A stretch of DNA of 64,000 bases from Pseudomonas schmalbachii (GTDB taxonomy: Bacteria > Pseudomonadota > Gammaproteobacteria > Pseudomonadales > Pseudomonadaceae): the NCBI RefSeq assembly GCF_017589465.1, contig NZ_JAELYA010000001.1, positions 310,001 to 374,000 of the forward strand, read 5' to 3'. Positions within the stretch are counted from its first letter, which is position 1. Every line of letters begins with the position of its first letter. The position numbers and the translations under genes were made by a program. The notes under the pieces were generated by a model. It worked only from the letters and a program-made list of their open reading frames with translations, did not search any database and was not told where the DNA came from. Below, in pieces: positions 40,922 through 49,358 of the stretch.

Positions 40922-42706
40922 TCATTCACTGGCAGCCGGCAACCTCAGCCGCACCGTCACCCGGGTACCCACGCCCGGCTGGCTGTTCAGCTCGATACGG
41001 CCGCCCATCAGCCTGACCAGCCGCTCGCACAGCGTCAGGCCGATTCCGGTGCCACCGCGCAGCAGTTGCTGCTTGTCGGGCACCTGGCGGAACGGTTCGA
41101 ACAGGTGCTCCAGCTCGTCCGCGGCGATGCCGATGCCGCTGTCCTCCACCTCCAGAGCAACCTCGACCTCTCCGCCGGCAGTCCCCACCATGTCCAGATG
41201 CAGCACCACAGCGCCGTGGTCGGTGAACTTCAGGGCATTGCTCACCAGGTTATCCAGCACCTGCCGCAGCCGCCCGCCATCGACCCGAACCCGCGACTCG
41301 CGGACCTGTCCCTCCTGCAGGCGCAGCTCCAGCCCCTTGGCGATGGCAGTTGGGCGGTAGTCGGACAGGCAGGCATCGATCAGCTTGCGCAGGTCGTGCG
41401 GCCGGGGATCGAGGGCGCCCCTGCCGGCGTCCAGCTCGATGAAATCGTCGAGGTCGGAAAACACGCCCTGCAGATTCTCCGCGATCTCCCGCACCGCCTT
41501 GAGCAGGTCGCGTTGCGCTTCATCGACGGCCGGCCGCGCCAGTACCCGCTCCAGCGTCCCGGCGATGCCTTGCACGGCCGCACCGATCTCGCGGGTCACG
41601 GTCGCGGCGAATGCGCTCTTCACCTGTTTCATGGACTCCGCGCGCAAGGTCGAATCGCGCAGTTGGCGTACCAGTTCCTCGCGCTGGGTGTGGTCCTCCG
41701 AGCCGCAGAACATGCCGATCAGCTTGCCATCGGTATCCTCCAGCGGCTTCGACCAGATGGAGAGCGTGCGCCGTCCCGTCTGTCTATCCGCCACACGATC
41801 GACAGACACCAGCTTCTGCTCGGCCACCCCTTCGAGGAAGGTCTCCTGGACCAGTTGTGCTTCTTCCGGATCGATGTAGCTGGGGAGGTCGGCGAGGCTT
41901 GAGCCGATCGCTTTCTCCCGGGTCGTGTCGGCCAGCTCCAGCCAGGCCTGGTTACAGATCATCAGCCGCCCATCGGGGTCGCGCAGGGTCAGCGGAGTCG
42001 GCATGGCATCGATCAGCTTCTGCAGGAACTGCATTCTTTCCCGCTGTTCCGCATCCAGCCCGCCGCCCCCATGCTCCTCCAGTTCTCCGCCGGCCGTCGC
42101 GAGCAGGCCGTGACGCCGGGCGATGTCCACCAGTTCAACCAGAGAGGTGGCATTCAGCTTGTGCATCAGGCGCACCTTGTACGTGCTGACGGTCTTGTCG
42201 CTGATCGCCAGTTGCTCGCTGATGGCGACATTGTTGAAGCCGCGCGCCAGCAGTTGCAGTACCGTCAGCTCGCGAACCGAAAGCCCCTGCAGTGCCTCGT
42301 CCGCATGGCCGGCGCTGCTGAGGGCATGGCCGGGGAAATAGCTCTGGTCATTGAGCAGCGCCTTCACCGCCGCCTTCAGTTCGTTCGGGTCCTGCTGCTT
42401 GCTGACGAAACCGCGGGCGCCGGCCTGCAGGCAACGCCCGGCGAAGTACTTCGAGTCCTGGGTGGTCAGCACAAGGACCCTGCAACCCTCGTCCAGGGCC
42501 AGCAGACGCTGGATGACTTCCAGCCCACCAAGCCCCGGTATCGACAGTTCGAGGATCACCAGGTCCGGAACCAGGCGCCGGGCCAGTTGCAGCGCCAGCG
42601 GGCCGCTGTCCGCCTCGCCGACGACCTCATGCCCCTCCGACTCCATGAGCAGGCGGACCGCGTGCCGGGTCACCGGCTGTTCATCGACGATCAGGATGCT
42701 GCTCAT
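40922..42706 (-). CDS. Unorthodox hybrid: REC-LuxR HTH-PAS-HATPase, phosphosites altered (copy 2)
   Basis: A 594-residue protein. REC domain 1-120: acidic pair D8/E9, T81/T82 and K103 are kept, but the phosphorylated Asp is Glu (E53 in VILELSIPG). LuxR-type HTH at about 141-200 (ISDKTVSTYKVRL). PAS at about 225-345. Kinase part: the place of the phosphoacceptor His in an expected SHE-type motif is VTREIG, with R372. The ATP lobe is intact: N box NLVSNALKF, G1 DSGIGI (522-527), F box LFEPFRQ, G2 GGTGIGLTL. It is the downstream twin of 42742-44532, 35 bases away. The DNA-binding domain in mid-protein is unusual. Function unknown; perhaps an ATP- or ligand-gated, phosphorylation-independent transcription factor. 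Confidence 0.85.
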   Translation of the reverse strand: MSSILIVDEQPVTRHAVRLLMESEGHEVVGEADSGPLALQLARRLVPDLVILELSIPGLGGLEVIQRLLALDEGCRVLVLTTQDSKYFAGRCLQAGARGFVSKQQDPNELKAAVKALLNDQSYFPGHALSSAGHADEALQGLSVRELTVLQLLARGFNNVAISEQLAISDKTVSTYKVRLMHKLNATSLVELVDIARRHGLLATAGGELEEHGGGGLDAEQRERMQFLQKLIDAMPTPLTLRDPDGRLMICNQAWLELADTTREKAIGSSLADLPSYIDPEEAQLVQETFLEGVAEQKLVSVDRVADRQTGRRTLSIWSKPLEDTDGKLIGMFCGSEDHTQREELVRQLRDSTLRAESMKQVKSAFAATVTREIGAAVQGIAGTLERVLARPAVDEAQRDLLKAVREIAENLQGVFSDLDDFIELDAGRGALDPRPHDLRKLIDACLSDYRPTAIAKGLELRLQEGQVRESRVRVDGGRLRQVLDNLVSNALKFTDHGAVVLHLDMVGTAGGEVEVALEVEDSGIGIAADELEHLFEPFRQVPDKQQLLRGGTGIGLTLCERLVRLMGGRIELNSQPGVGTRVTVRLRLPAASE

Positions 42707-42741
42707 TCGCTCTCTCCCTATCTTCAGAAGGCTCCATGGAC

Positions 42742-44532
42742 TCAAACACCGGCCACGGGCAGCACCAGCCGCACCGTGGCGCGCGTGCCTTGCTCCGGCT
42801 GGCTGCTCAGGACGATGCTGCCGCCCATCAGCGCCAGCAGCTCGTGGCACAGGGTCAGCCCCAGGCCGGAGCCGCCGCGCAGCAGACGCTGCTGGTCGGG
42901 CAACTGGCGGAACGGTTCGAACAGATGCTCCAGCTCGGACTCCTCGATGCCGATGCCGCTGTCTTCCACTTCCAGCGTGACCTCGACCTGACCCTTGCCG
43001 CAGCCCGTGCTGTTCAGGCGGCAGACCACCCCGCCGCTGTCGGTGAATTTCAGGGCGTTGCTCAGCAGGTTGTCGAGCACCTGGCGCAGGCGCTTCGCAT
43101 CGACCCACACGCGGGACTCCTGCAGGCGGCCGACCTGCAACTCCAGCGCGAGCCCCTTGGCCTGCGCCTGTTCGCGATAACCAGCGACACAGGCTTCGAG
43201 CAGGCTCCGCAGATCCTGCGGTTGCGGAACCAGATGCACCCTGCCGGCCTGCAGCCGGCTGAAATCCTGCAGATCGGAAAACAGGTCCTGCAGCCGGGTA
43301 ATCATGGCGTACGCGACCTTCAGCGGTTCGCGCTGCGTGTCGTCGATGACCGGCTGGGCCAGCGCCAGATCGATCATCGCCGAGATGCCGCGGAACACCC
43401 CGCGAACCTCCCGGCTCATGGTGGCAGCGAAGGCCGTGCGGACGCGATCCTCCGCCTCCATGCGCTGCGCCGTGTCGTTCAGCTCGCGCAACAGCTCATC
43501 GCGTTCGGAGTGGTTCTGCGAACCGCAGAGCATGCCGATCAGCTTCCCCTCGGCATCGTGCAACGGCTTGGCCCACAGGGTCAGTACGCGCCGGCCAAGA
43601 CGGCGGTCGTCGAACACCCGCTCGAACGCCGTCGGGATACCCTGTGCCACCGCCTGCAGGTAGTTTTCCTGGATCGCCCGGCCATCCTCTTCCGAGTAGC
43701 TGGGCAGATCGGTGTAGCGGGTGCCGATCAGTTCCTCCCGGCTAACCCCGGTGATGTCCACGAAGGCCTGGTTGCAGATCAGCAGGCGCCCGTGGGTATC
43801 GCGGACGACGAGGGTTCCCGGCACGGCATCGATCATCTTCTGCAGCAGTTCCAGCTGCTCACGCTGACCGGGCTCCAGGCTGGCGTCCTGCCCCGCATCG
43901 GCCTCGTTGCCGGCGGCCTCGATCAGACCGCTGCGGCGAGCGATATCCACCAGTTCCACCAGCGAGGTTGCCTGCAGCTTCTGCATCAGGCGCACCTTGT
44001 AGGTACTGACGGTCTTGTCGCTGATCGCCAGTTGCTCGCTGATGGCGATATTGCTGAAGCCGCGCGCCAGCAACTGCAGAACGGTGAGTTCACGCACCGA
44101 CAGCGCCTGCACGGCGCCGCTCTGCTGCTCCTGCCCCACACCCTTGAGCACATGGCCGGGGAAATAGCTCTGGCCGTTGAGCAGCGCCTTCACCGCGGCC
44201 TTCAGCTCGTGCGGGTCCTGCTGCTTGCTGACGAAGCCACGGGCGCCGGCCTGCAGGCAGCGCCCGGCGAAGTATTTCGAATCCCGGGTAGTCAGCACCA
44301 GGATATTGAAGCCCTGTTCGAGCGCGATCAGGCGCTGGATCACTTCCAGCCCGCCGAGCCCGGGTATCGACAGTTCGAGGATCACCAGGTCCGGCACCAG
44401 GCTGCGCGCCAGTTGCAGTGCCTGCGGGCCGCTGTCGGCCTCGCCTGCCACCTCGTGACCTTCCGACTCCATCAGCAGACGAACCGCGTGCCGCGTCACC
44501 GGCTGCTCGTCGACGATCAGGATACGGCTCAT
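42742..44532 (-). CDS. Unorthodox hybrid: REC-LuxR HTH-PAS-HATPase, phosphosites altered (copy 1)
   Basis: A 596-residue paralogue of the next gene, same domain order. REC has E53 where Asp is expected, with D8/E9, T81/T82 and K103 kept. HTH at about 143-202. PAS at about 228-345. The H-box reads TMSREVRG with R374 instead of His, otherwise very like TMSHEVRT of BvgS/EvgS-class kinases. ATP lobe NLLSNALKF, DSGIGIEE, GGSGLGLTL intact. The N-terminal 120 residues are about 90% identical between copies and the kinase parts less so. Start ATG 44532, preceded by GGAGAGG. First gene of the pair; its promoter lies in 44533-44853. Confidence 0.85.
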   Translation of the reverse strand: MSRILIVDEQPVTRHAVRLLMESEGHEVAGEADSGPQALQLARSLVPDLVILELSIPGLGGLEVIQRLIALEQGFNILVLTTRDSKYFAGRCLQAGARGFVSKQQDPHELKAAVKALLNGQSYFPGHVLKGVGQEQQSGAVQALSVRELTVLQLLARGFSNIAISEQLAISDKTVSTYKVRLMQKLQATSLVELVDIARRSGLIEAAGNEADAGQDASLEPGQREQLELLQKMIDAVPGTLVVRDTHGRLLICNQAFVDITGVSREELIGTRYTDLPSYSEEDGRAIQENYLQAVAQGIPTAFERVFDDRRLGRRVLTLWAKPLHDAEGKLIGMLCGSQNHSERDELLRELNDTAQRMEAEDRVRTAFAATMSREVRGVFRGISAMIDLALAQPVIDDTQREPLKVAYAMITRLQDLFSDLQDFSRLQAGRVHLVPQPQDLRSLLEACVAGYREQAQAKGLALELQVGRLQESRVWVDAKRLRQVLDNLLSNALKFTDSGGVVCRLNSTGCGKGQVEVTLEVEDSGIGIEESELEHLFEPFRQLPDQQRLLRGGSGLGLTLCHELLALMGGSIVLSSQPEQGTRATVRLVLPVAGV

Positions 44533-44853
44533 CCAGCGCCTCTCCACAATTTCCTATGGCTAATCTTTCAGGTTAGATGGCAACGGCCGGCCCAGTGATT
44601 CGCCGGATGTAACAGCATATATCGAATCGGACGCAGGCTTAGCAGGAATCGCTATTTGCGGATATCGGCAAACCCAGTCCCTCTCCAGCAACGGCCGGTC
44701 ACAGGCGGGCTCATCGGCGATGCGCTCGACCGGGAAGTCGATCAGCAACAATTGCGCGTTCAGTGACTTGAATTCGGAACAGTGGCTGCGGGGCTGGTCT
44801 TGGCCGCAGTGCTGGCCCATTCTTGGTGAATTGGACTTCCGGAGAGCCTGGCA
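44533..44853. other. Divergent intergenic region between the hybrid pair and the DsbA-like gene
   Basis: 321 bases without a gene. Moderately A/T-rich near 44610-44660 (AACAGCATATATCGAATC), a plausible promoter area. No repeat or clear palindrome seen. Confidence 0.5.
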
Positions 44854-45510
44854 ATGAGCAAGACCCTCACCATCGACTTCATCTCCGACGTGGTCTGTCC
44901 CTGGTGCGCCATCGGCCTGAACGGCCTGCTCGCAGCCATTCGCCGGCTCGGCGACGAGGTGGACGTGGAGCTGCACATCAAGCCGTTCGAGCTGAACGCC
45001 GACATGCCGCGGGAAGGCGAGGACCTGGTCGAGCATCTCAAGCGCAAGTACGGCATCGACGCCGACGAGATCGCCCGCAACCATGAGAACATCCAGGCGC
45101 TCGGCGCGGAAGTGGACTTCCACTTCGACCTGCACAAGCGCACGCGCATCTACAACACCTTCGACGCCCACCGCCTGCTGCACTGGGCCGCCCAGCAGCA
45201 CCGCGACGTGGCGCTCAAGCAGGCGCTGCTGCACGCCTACTTCGGCGAAGGGCGCGACCCGAGCGATCCCGAGGAGCTGCTGTCGCTGGCCGTGGAAGTC
45301 GGCCTGGATGCGGTGCGCGCGCGGGAAATCCTCGACAGCGATGTGTACGGGAACGAGGTGGTCAAGGCGGAGGAGTTCTACACGAGCCACGGCATCCATG
45401 CGGTGCCGGCGGTGATCGTCAACAGCCGCCAACTGATCTCCGGAGCGCAATCCAGCGAGTACTACGAACAGGCGCTGCGGCAGATAGCCAGGGATGTGCC
45501 GGGGGTGTAG
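44854..45510 (+). CDS. DsbA-family oxidoreductase (FrnE/HCCA isomerase type)
   Basis: A 218-residue thioredoxin-fold protein without a signal peptide. The active site C15-P-W-C18 is in SDVVCPWCAIG, and the cis-Pro lies in HGIHAVPAVIV. The all-alpha insert and KPFELNADMPREGEDL match the FrnE group. Probably a cytosolic disulfide isomerase/oxidoreductase for stress or detoxification. GGAG precedes the ATG. Confidence 0.88.
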   Translation: MSKTLTIDFISDVVCPWCAIGLNGLLAAIRRLGDEVDVELHIKPFELNADMPREGEDLVEHLKRKYGIDADEIARNHENIQALGAEVDFHFDLHKRTRIYNTFDAHRLLHWAAQQHRDVALKQALLHAYFGEGRDPSDPEELLSLAVEVGLDAVRAREILDSDVYGNEVVKAEEFYTSHGIHAVPAVIVNSRQLISGAQSSEYYEQALRQIARDVPGV

Positions 45511-45606
45511 CAGGCCATGCGTGCGATGCGCGAGGTGAACTCCTGCAGCGCAACACGCCGAAGCGGAAGGTGGACAAGCTTCGCGTCGCACCCCAACTCC
45601 GAGCAG

Positions 45607-45634
45607 GGTGGAAAACGGCGAAGCCTTTTCCACC
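45607..45634. repeat. Hairpin GGTGGAAAA...TTTTCCACC
   Basis: 9-base perfect arms with a 10-base loop containing CGGCGAAGCC, about 97 bases after the DsbA-like gene. It may end its transcript or be another dispersed repeat: similar words (GGTGGACAAGCTTCGCG) lie just upstream at 45569. Confidence 0.6.
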
Positions 45635-45665
45635 GTCGGCATGTCCAGGCTACTCGCTGAATCCC

Positions 45666-45726
45666 GTAGGGCGGGTGCAACCCGCCAAGCCATTACTTAC
45701 TTGCTGGCGGGTTTCACCCGCCCTAC
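45666..45726. repeat. Inverted repeat, family B
   Basis: GTAGGGCGGGTGCAACCCGCC ... GGCGGGTTTCACCCGCCCTAC, between convergent genes. Confidence 0.85.
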
Positions 45727-45741
45727 GTCAACGCGTCTGGA

Positions 45742-46077
45742 TCAGAGCGCGGACCAGCCGTCAGTCTTGCCGCCCAGTTCTTCCGAGTGTTCCGCCAGCA
45801 GCGACTCGTAGGCGCTGATGTTCTCGTGGGTAGGTTCCATCACCGGGTAAGCCAGCACCTGCCACGGTAGTTGGTCGTTGCCATCGTATTCCGAGCAGGC
45901 CACTTTCTGGCCGTTCTGCAGCAGCATGACGGCGAACTCCATGGCTGCCTGCTCGTCCGGGAAGATCACGGCAAACTCCACTTCACGCTCGAACGACAGA
46001 TCCTCACCGTCCTCCTGCAGAGCCCAGAGGGCGTCGCCGATCTCGTCAGCCGGGAATAGTTGTATGTCGCGGGTCAT
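45742..46077 (-). CDS. rraB: RraB-family protein (ribonuclease E inhibitor type)
   Basis: A 111-residue acidic protein, start ATG 46077. It shows the RraB pattern: EDGEDLSFEREVEFAVIFPDEQAAMEFA, VLAYPVMEPTHENISAYESLL and the C-terminal GGKTDGWSAL (GG-x-DGW). In E. coli RraB binds the RNase E C-terminal part and changes decay of some mRNAs. The family call is fairly secure; that it acts on RNase E here is inferred. Confidence 0.8.
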   Translation of the reverse strand: MTRDIQLFPADEIGDALWALQEDGEDLSFEREVEFAVIFPDEQAAMEFAVMLLQNGQKVACSEYDGNDQLPWQVLAYPVMEPTHENISAYESLLAEHSEELGGKTDGWSAL

Positions 46078-46265
46078 GTGCTGGCTCCAGAAAAGGGGAA
46101 AGACACCCAGTTGAGGTTGGGTGGCATCCCCACAGCATACCTGCCCCGCCCCAGCCGTGCCGGAAAATCTCGCCGCAGCCGCATGGCTGTGCCCGCCGCC
46201 CCCCAACACGAGTCGGCACGTTTCCTGCGTAGGCCCCTTCATCCGCCCCCAGGGAGGGTACTGAG

Positions 46266-46457
46266 ATGTACGGCCAGAAAGACCTGACGCACCTGGCGTA
46301 TCGCATTACCTACATCACCATGGAAGACCAGAACCTGCAGTTCGAAACGCAGATCGCCATTACCAGCGAGTCCGGAGTCCTTGCGCTGTGGCAGGCGCCT
46401 ACCTTGCCCTCGGAGCGCAAGGAACTGCGCGAACTGCTGCTTCAGGAGCAGCCGTGA
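46266..46457 (+). CDS. Small hypothetical protein
   Basis: A 63-residue protein, preceded by GGAGGG at good spacing (about 8 bases). The sequence has amphipathic beta-like strands (LAYRITYITMEDQNLQFETQIAITSE) and a Leu/Glu-rich helix at the end, with no signal peptide. I do not recognise it. The strong ribosome site and ordinary composition favour a real gene. Confidence 0.5.
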   Translation: MYGQKDLTHLAYRITYITMEDQNLQFETQIAITSESGVLALWQAPTLPSERKELRELLLQEQP

Positions 46458-46578
46458 CGTATCGCGCACGACCGATAACGCCAGACCGGAAAGTCCGCCA
46501 CCCAGTGCCTGGCGATCTCCTCCCGCCGGCAGATCCACACCTGATCGTAATCGAGAAGACGTGCCAGCCGAACAGCGC

Positions 46579-47208
46579 TCAGCGGCTGACCTGGCCCTCG
46601 CTGACCGCCTTCTGCGCGCGCAGCGCCTGGGCCACGCGGCTGCCCATCTGGTAGGCCGGCGCTTCGACGCTGTTGAAGTCGTGGCTGTAGCGCGTGGCGA
46701 ACTCCTTCACGCCCCACTGCTGGTACTGCTCGACATGCTTCAGCTCGTGGGCCCAGAGCGGGATGTTCTCCATGGCGTCGTTGAGGTTGCGGAAGACGAT
46801 GACGTCCACCAGCGTCACCGCTTCGGTGTCCGGGCTCTGCATCACCGCGTTGCCGATATTGAACTGGTCGCCGCTGCCGATCTTGAAGCGCGCCGCATCC
46901 AGCACCTTGCTGTCGTAATACGGTTCGAGCTGCTTGCGGATATCCGCCGGGATCGGCTCGCTGCCCTCGCGCAGGGCCGCCGCGCGCGACTCGAGAATCC
47001 ACGACTGCAACGCGGAGGCGGCGATTCCGCCAAGGTCTTCCTGCATGGTGCCGAAGATCGGCCGGGGATCGGGAATGCACGTACAGGTGGCAATGCACAC
47101 TTCGCTCTGCCCTTGCGGACAGGCTTGCGCTTGCACGCCAGAGGAAACGGCAACGCCGAGGGCCAGGGCCGCCAGGCGCAGGGAGGCAGTCAGGGAAATG
47201 GAAGACAT
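46579..47208 (-). CDS. Secreted protein with an HExxH motif (DUF4157-like)
   Basis: A 209-residue protein with a signal peptide (cleavage near VQAQA, about residue 28). A Cys-rich stretch follows (ACPQGQSEVCIATCTC). A metallopeptidase-like WAHELKHVEQYQQWG is at about 153-167, then a downstream EAPAYQMG. This spacing resembles the DUF4157 domain found in secreted toxins and other proteins. Whether it is a peptidase is unknown. Start ATG 47208 gives the signal peptide at once. Confidence 0.65.
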   Translation of the reverse strand: MSSISLTASLRLAALALGVAVSSGVQAQACPQGQSEVCIATCTCIPDPRPIFGTMQEDLGGIAASALQSWILESRAAALREGSEPIPADIRKQLEPYYDSKVLDAARFKIGSGDQFNIGNAVMQSPDTEAVTLVDVIVFRNLNDAMENIPLWAHELKHVEQYQQWGVKEFATRYSHDFNSVEAPAYQMGSRVAQALRAQKAVSEGQVSR

Positions 47209-47364
47209 CGGGCATTCCAGGGAGAAAGGGGCAGTCCGGAGCGCAACGCTGCTCCGGTTTCGCTTTGATATCAGAGTTTGCCTGGCGTTCCCAATGGCGG
47301 CTGGAGATTTGGTACAGGAGTTTTCCCGGCTTGGGTTGCTCCGGATACCCAATCGCGCGCCTTT

Positions 47365-47471
47365 CCCCTCACCTGAAGGGAGAGGGGATTGTCCGGTGTC
47401 GCCGGATCGCACGCTGTATCAATCCGCTCCACAGTGCCCCCTCTCCCTCCGGGAGAGGGTTGGGGTGAGGG
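47365..47471. repeat. Inverted repeat, family E, shortened left arm
   Basis: CCCCTCACCTGAAGGGAGAG left arm (internally shorter) and a full right arm ending GGTGAGGG, between the two leftward genes. Confidence 0.8.
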
Positions 47472-47503
47472 CATCATAATGCACCCGTCGTCGAACACCG
47501 CAC

Positions 47504-48610
47504 CTAGCCAAAGCGCACGCAATAGACCGGTGGCAGGTGCGCCGACAGGCAGCTCCAGCTGTCGCCGCCGTTCTCGCTGAGCCACAGGCCGCCGGTGGTG
47601 GAGCCCATGGCCAGGCAGTCGCCGTCGTCGTCCACCGCCAGGCAGTGGCGATAGATCAGGTCGTAGGCCGGCGCCTGCGGCAATCCGGCATCGAGGGTTT
47701 CGAAGGTCTTGCCGCCGTCGCGGGTGCGGGTGACGACGAAGCGGCCGTCCACCGGCACGCGGCATTCGTCCTTCGCGGCGGGAACGAACCAGGCGGTATC
47801 CGGCTTTGTCGGGTGCACGGCGACGGCGAAGCCGAAGCTCGACGGCTGCGCGCATACGTCATGCCACTGCATGCCGCCATCGCGGGAGGCGAAGATGCCG
47901 TTGTGGTGCTGGACCCACAGCACGTCCGGTTGCGCCGGGCAGTGCACCAGCCGGTGCGGGTCCTGGATCGCCGATTCCTCGCTCAACTCCGGCGGCATGT
48001 AGTCGGCGCGCATCCCCTTCGTCGTACAGTTCCAGTTGGCGCCGCCGTCACGGGTCTGCCAGACGCCGCCGCAGGACACCCCGACGGTGACGTGCCGGCT
48101 GTCGCGCGGATCGACGCTCACCGAGTGGATGCCCGGCCAGTCGTAGCCGCCGCCGAACCAGCGGGCGCGCTCGGGGCGGTCCCACAGCGGGCGGTTCAGT
48201 TCCCAGCTATCGCCGCCGTCGGCACTGCGGAACAGTCCGCCGGGAATGGTGCCGGCCCAGAGCACATCCGGCTCGGCGGGACCGCCGGTCTCCAGGCACC
48301 AGATCTGCTGCAGGCTCCAGGGCGCCGGCGGGGCCTCGCCCTCCTTCGGCTCGGGCAGCGGGTCGGGCTGCGGCGGGTAGACCGGCACCGCGCATTCCTG
48401 CCACTCCTGCCCTGCCCGCTGGCGCCACAGTTTCACGCCGAAGTGGCCGAGGTTGAGCGAGGCGTACAGGGTTTCGTCACGGGGATCAGACAACAGCATG
48501 CTGACCGGTTCGCCAAGGAAATCCTTGCGCGTCTCGCTCCATTGGCCGCCCGTGTCACGCTCGAAGGTGAATAGCCCCTTTCGGGTGCCGACCAGTAGTC
48601 GATCGTCCAT
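47504..48610 (-). CDS. BNR/sialidase-like beta-propeller protein
   Basis: A 368-residue protein with repeated Asp-box motifs (RSADGGDSWE, QTRDGGANWN, ASRDGGMQWH, RTRDGGKTFE, LSENGGDSWS), so a six- or seven-bladed propeller. It has no signal peptide, so it is probably cytosolic, unlike true sialidases. It sits 10 bases after a MoaD/ThiS-type gene. I recall this pairing from many bacteria with no known function. Confidence 0.8.
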   Translation of the reverse strand: MDDRLLVGTRKGLFTFERDTGGQWSETRKDFLGEPVSMLLSDPRDETLYASLNLGHFGVKLWRQRAGQEWQECAVPVYPPQPDPLPEPKEGEAPPAPWSLQQIWCLETGGPAEPDVLWAGTIPGGLFRSADGGDSWELNRPLWDRPERARWFGGGYDWPGIHSVSVDPRDSRHVTVGVSCGGVWQTRDGGANWNCTTKGMRADYMPPELSEESAIQDPHRLVHCPAQPDVLWVQHHNGIFASRDGGMQWHDVCAQPSSFGFAVAVHPTKPDTAWFVPAAKDECRVPVDGRFVVTRTRDGGKTFETLDAGLPQAPAYDLIYRHCLAVDDDGDCLAMGSTTGGLWLSENGGDSWSCLSAHLPPVYCVRFG

Positions 48611-48620
48611 AGCAACCTCC

Positions 48621-48890
48621 TCAGCCGCCTGAAAGCGCTTGTACTACATAGATCTCGCTCCCCGTTTCGACCGGGTCGCTCAAATGGTCACGGTCGCGCA
48701 TACGCAGGCCGTCCACGAAGATCACCAGGTGCCGGCGCAGGCTGCCCTGGTCGTCGAGGATGTAGCCACGCAGGCGCGGCTCGCGGGCGAACACCGCCTG
48801 CAGCGCCTCACCGACCGTGCGCGCCGCCACATCCTGCTCCTCGCAGGGAACATGTCGCTGGATGGAGGGTGCGAAGACGATATGGGCCAT
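48621..48890 (-). CDS. MoaD/ThiS-family ubiquitin-like protein
   Basis: An 89-residue beta-grasp protein ending in the diagnostic Gly-Gly (VVQALSGG). HVPCEEQDVAARTVGEAL and HLVIFVDGLRMR fit the fold. MoaD/ThiS proteins are adenylated at the C-terminal Gly and carry sulfur, or act as protein tags. No moaE, thiG or activating enzyme is nearby. It is the first gene of a two-gene unit with the BNR propeller. Confidence 0.8.
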   Translation of the reverse strand: MAHIVFAPSIQRHVPCEEQDVAARTVGEALQAVFAREPRLRGYILDDQGSLRRHLVIFVDGLRMRDRDHLSDPVETGSEIYVVQALSGG

Positions 48891-49358
48891 GGGCGAACCG
48901 CGCTGCTCGGAAACCTTTCCAGTCTAGTCGTCTGGGAAAGGCGCCCATCGACAGCACTCAGTTTCGATTCTGCTAAACCAAGTATCTTGAAAATCGCATT
49001 TAATCAATCTATCCGCCTGTGCGAGGCTGTCCGGCATCTTCGGTCCCGATCGACTTCATGCTCCCGCCCTTCGCACTCGCCAGCACTGACACCTTCGCCC
49101 CCGCCATGGGCGGCGGAGTCCATCTGTCCGGCGAGCGCAGCCAATGGCGGCGCCTGCAACCGCTGACCCTGCCTCTCGAACTGGCCTTCTGGGCGCTCTG
49201 GCATTGCCGCCATGCGCGTCCACCGGATGCTGCCGCGCACTGAACCGGCTCAGCCGGCCTGAACGCATCCAACCCCTTTTCGCCTGCCCCGCTCGTCCTG
49301 CGAGCGCGCTTTCGTGCAGGCCGTCCATGCGCCCATAGAAGGCGCTATCGAGAGCCCA
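48891..49358. other. Intergenic region upstream of the polyamine gene
   Basis: 468 bases between divergent genes. A GTG-initiated frame at 49019-49243 (74 residues, MGGGVHLSGERSQWRRL within it) is open, but has a weak start and no recognised family. An A/T-rich stretch at 48970-49015 (AAATCGCATTTAATCAATC) may be a promoter. Confidence 0.4.

Noticed and set aside
49019..49243. 74-residue open frame in the gap before pauA
   Set aside because: GTG start without a clear ribosome site, no recognised family, and the complementary strand is equally open; kept only as a remark on the intergenic region.
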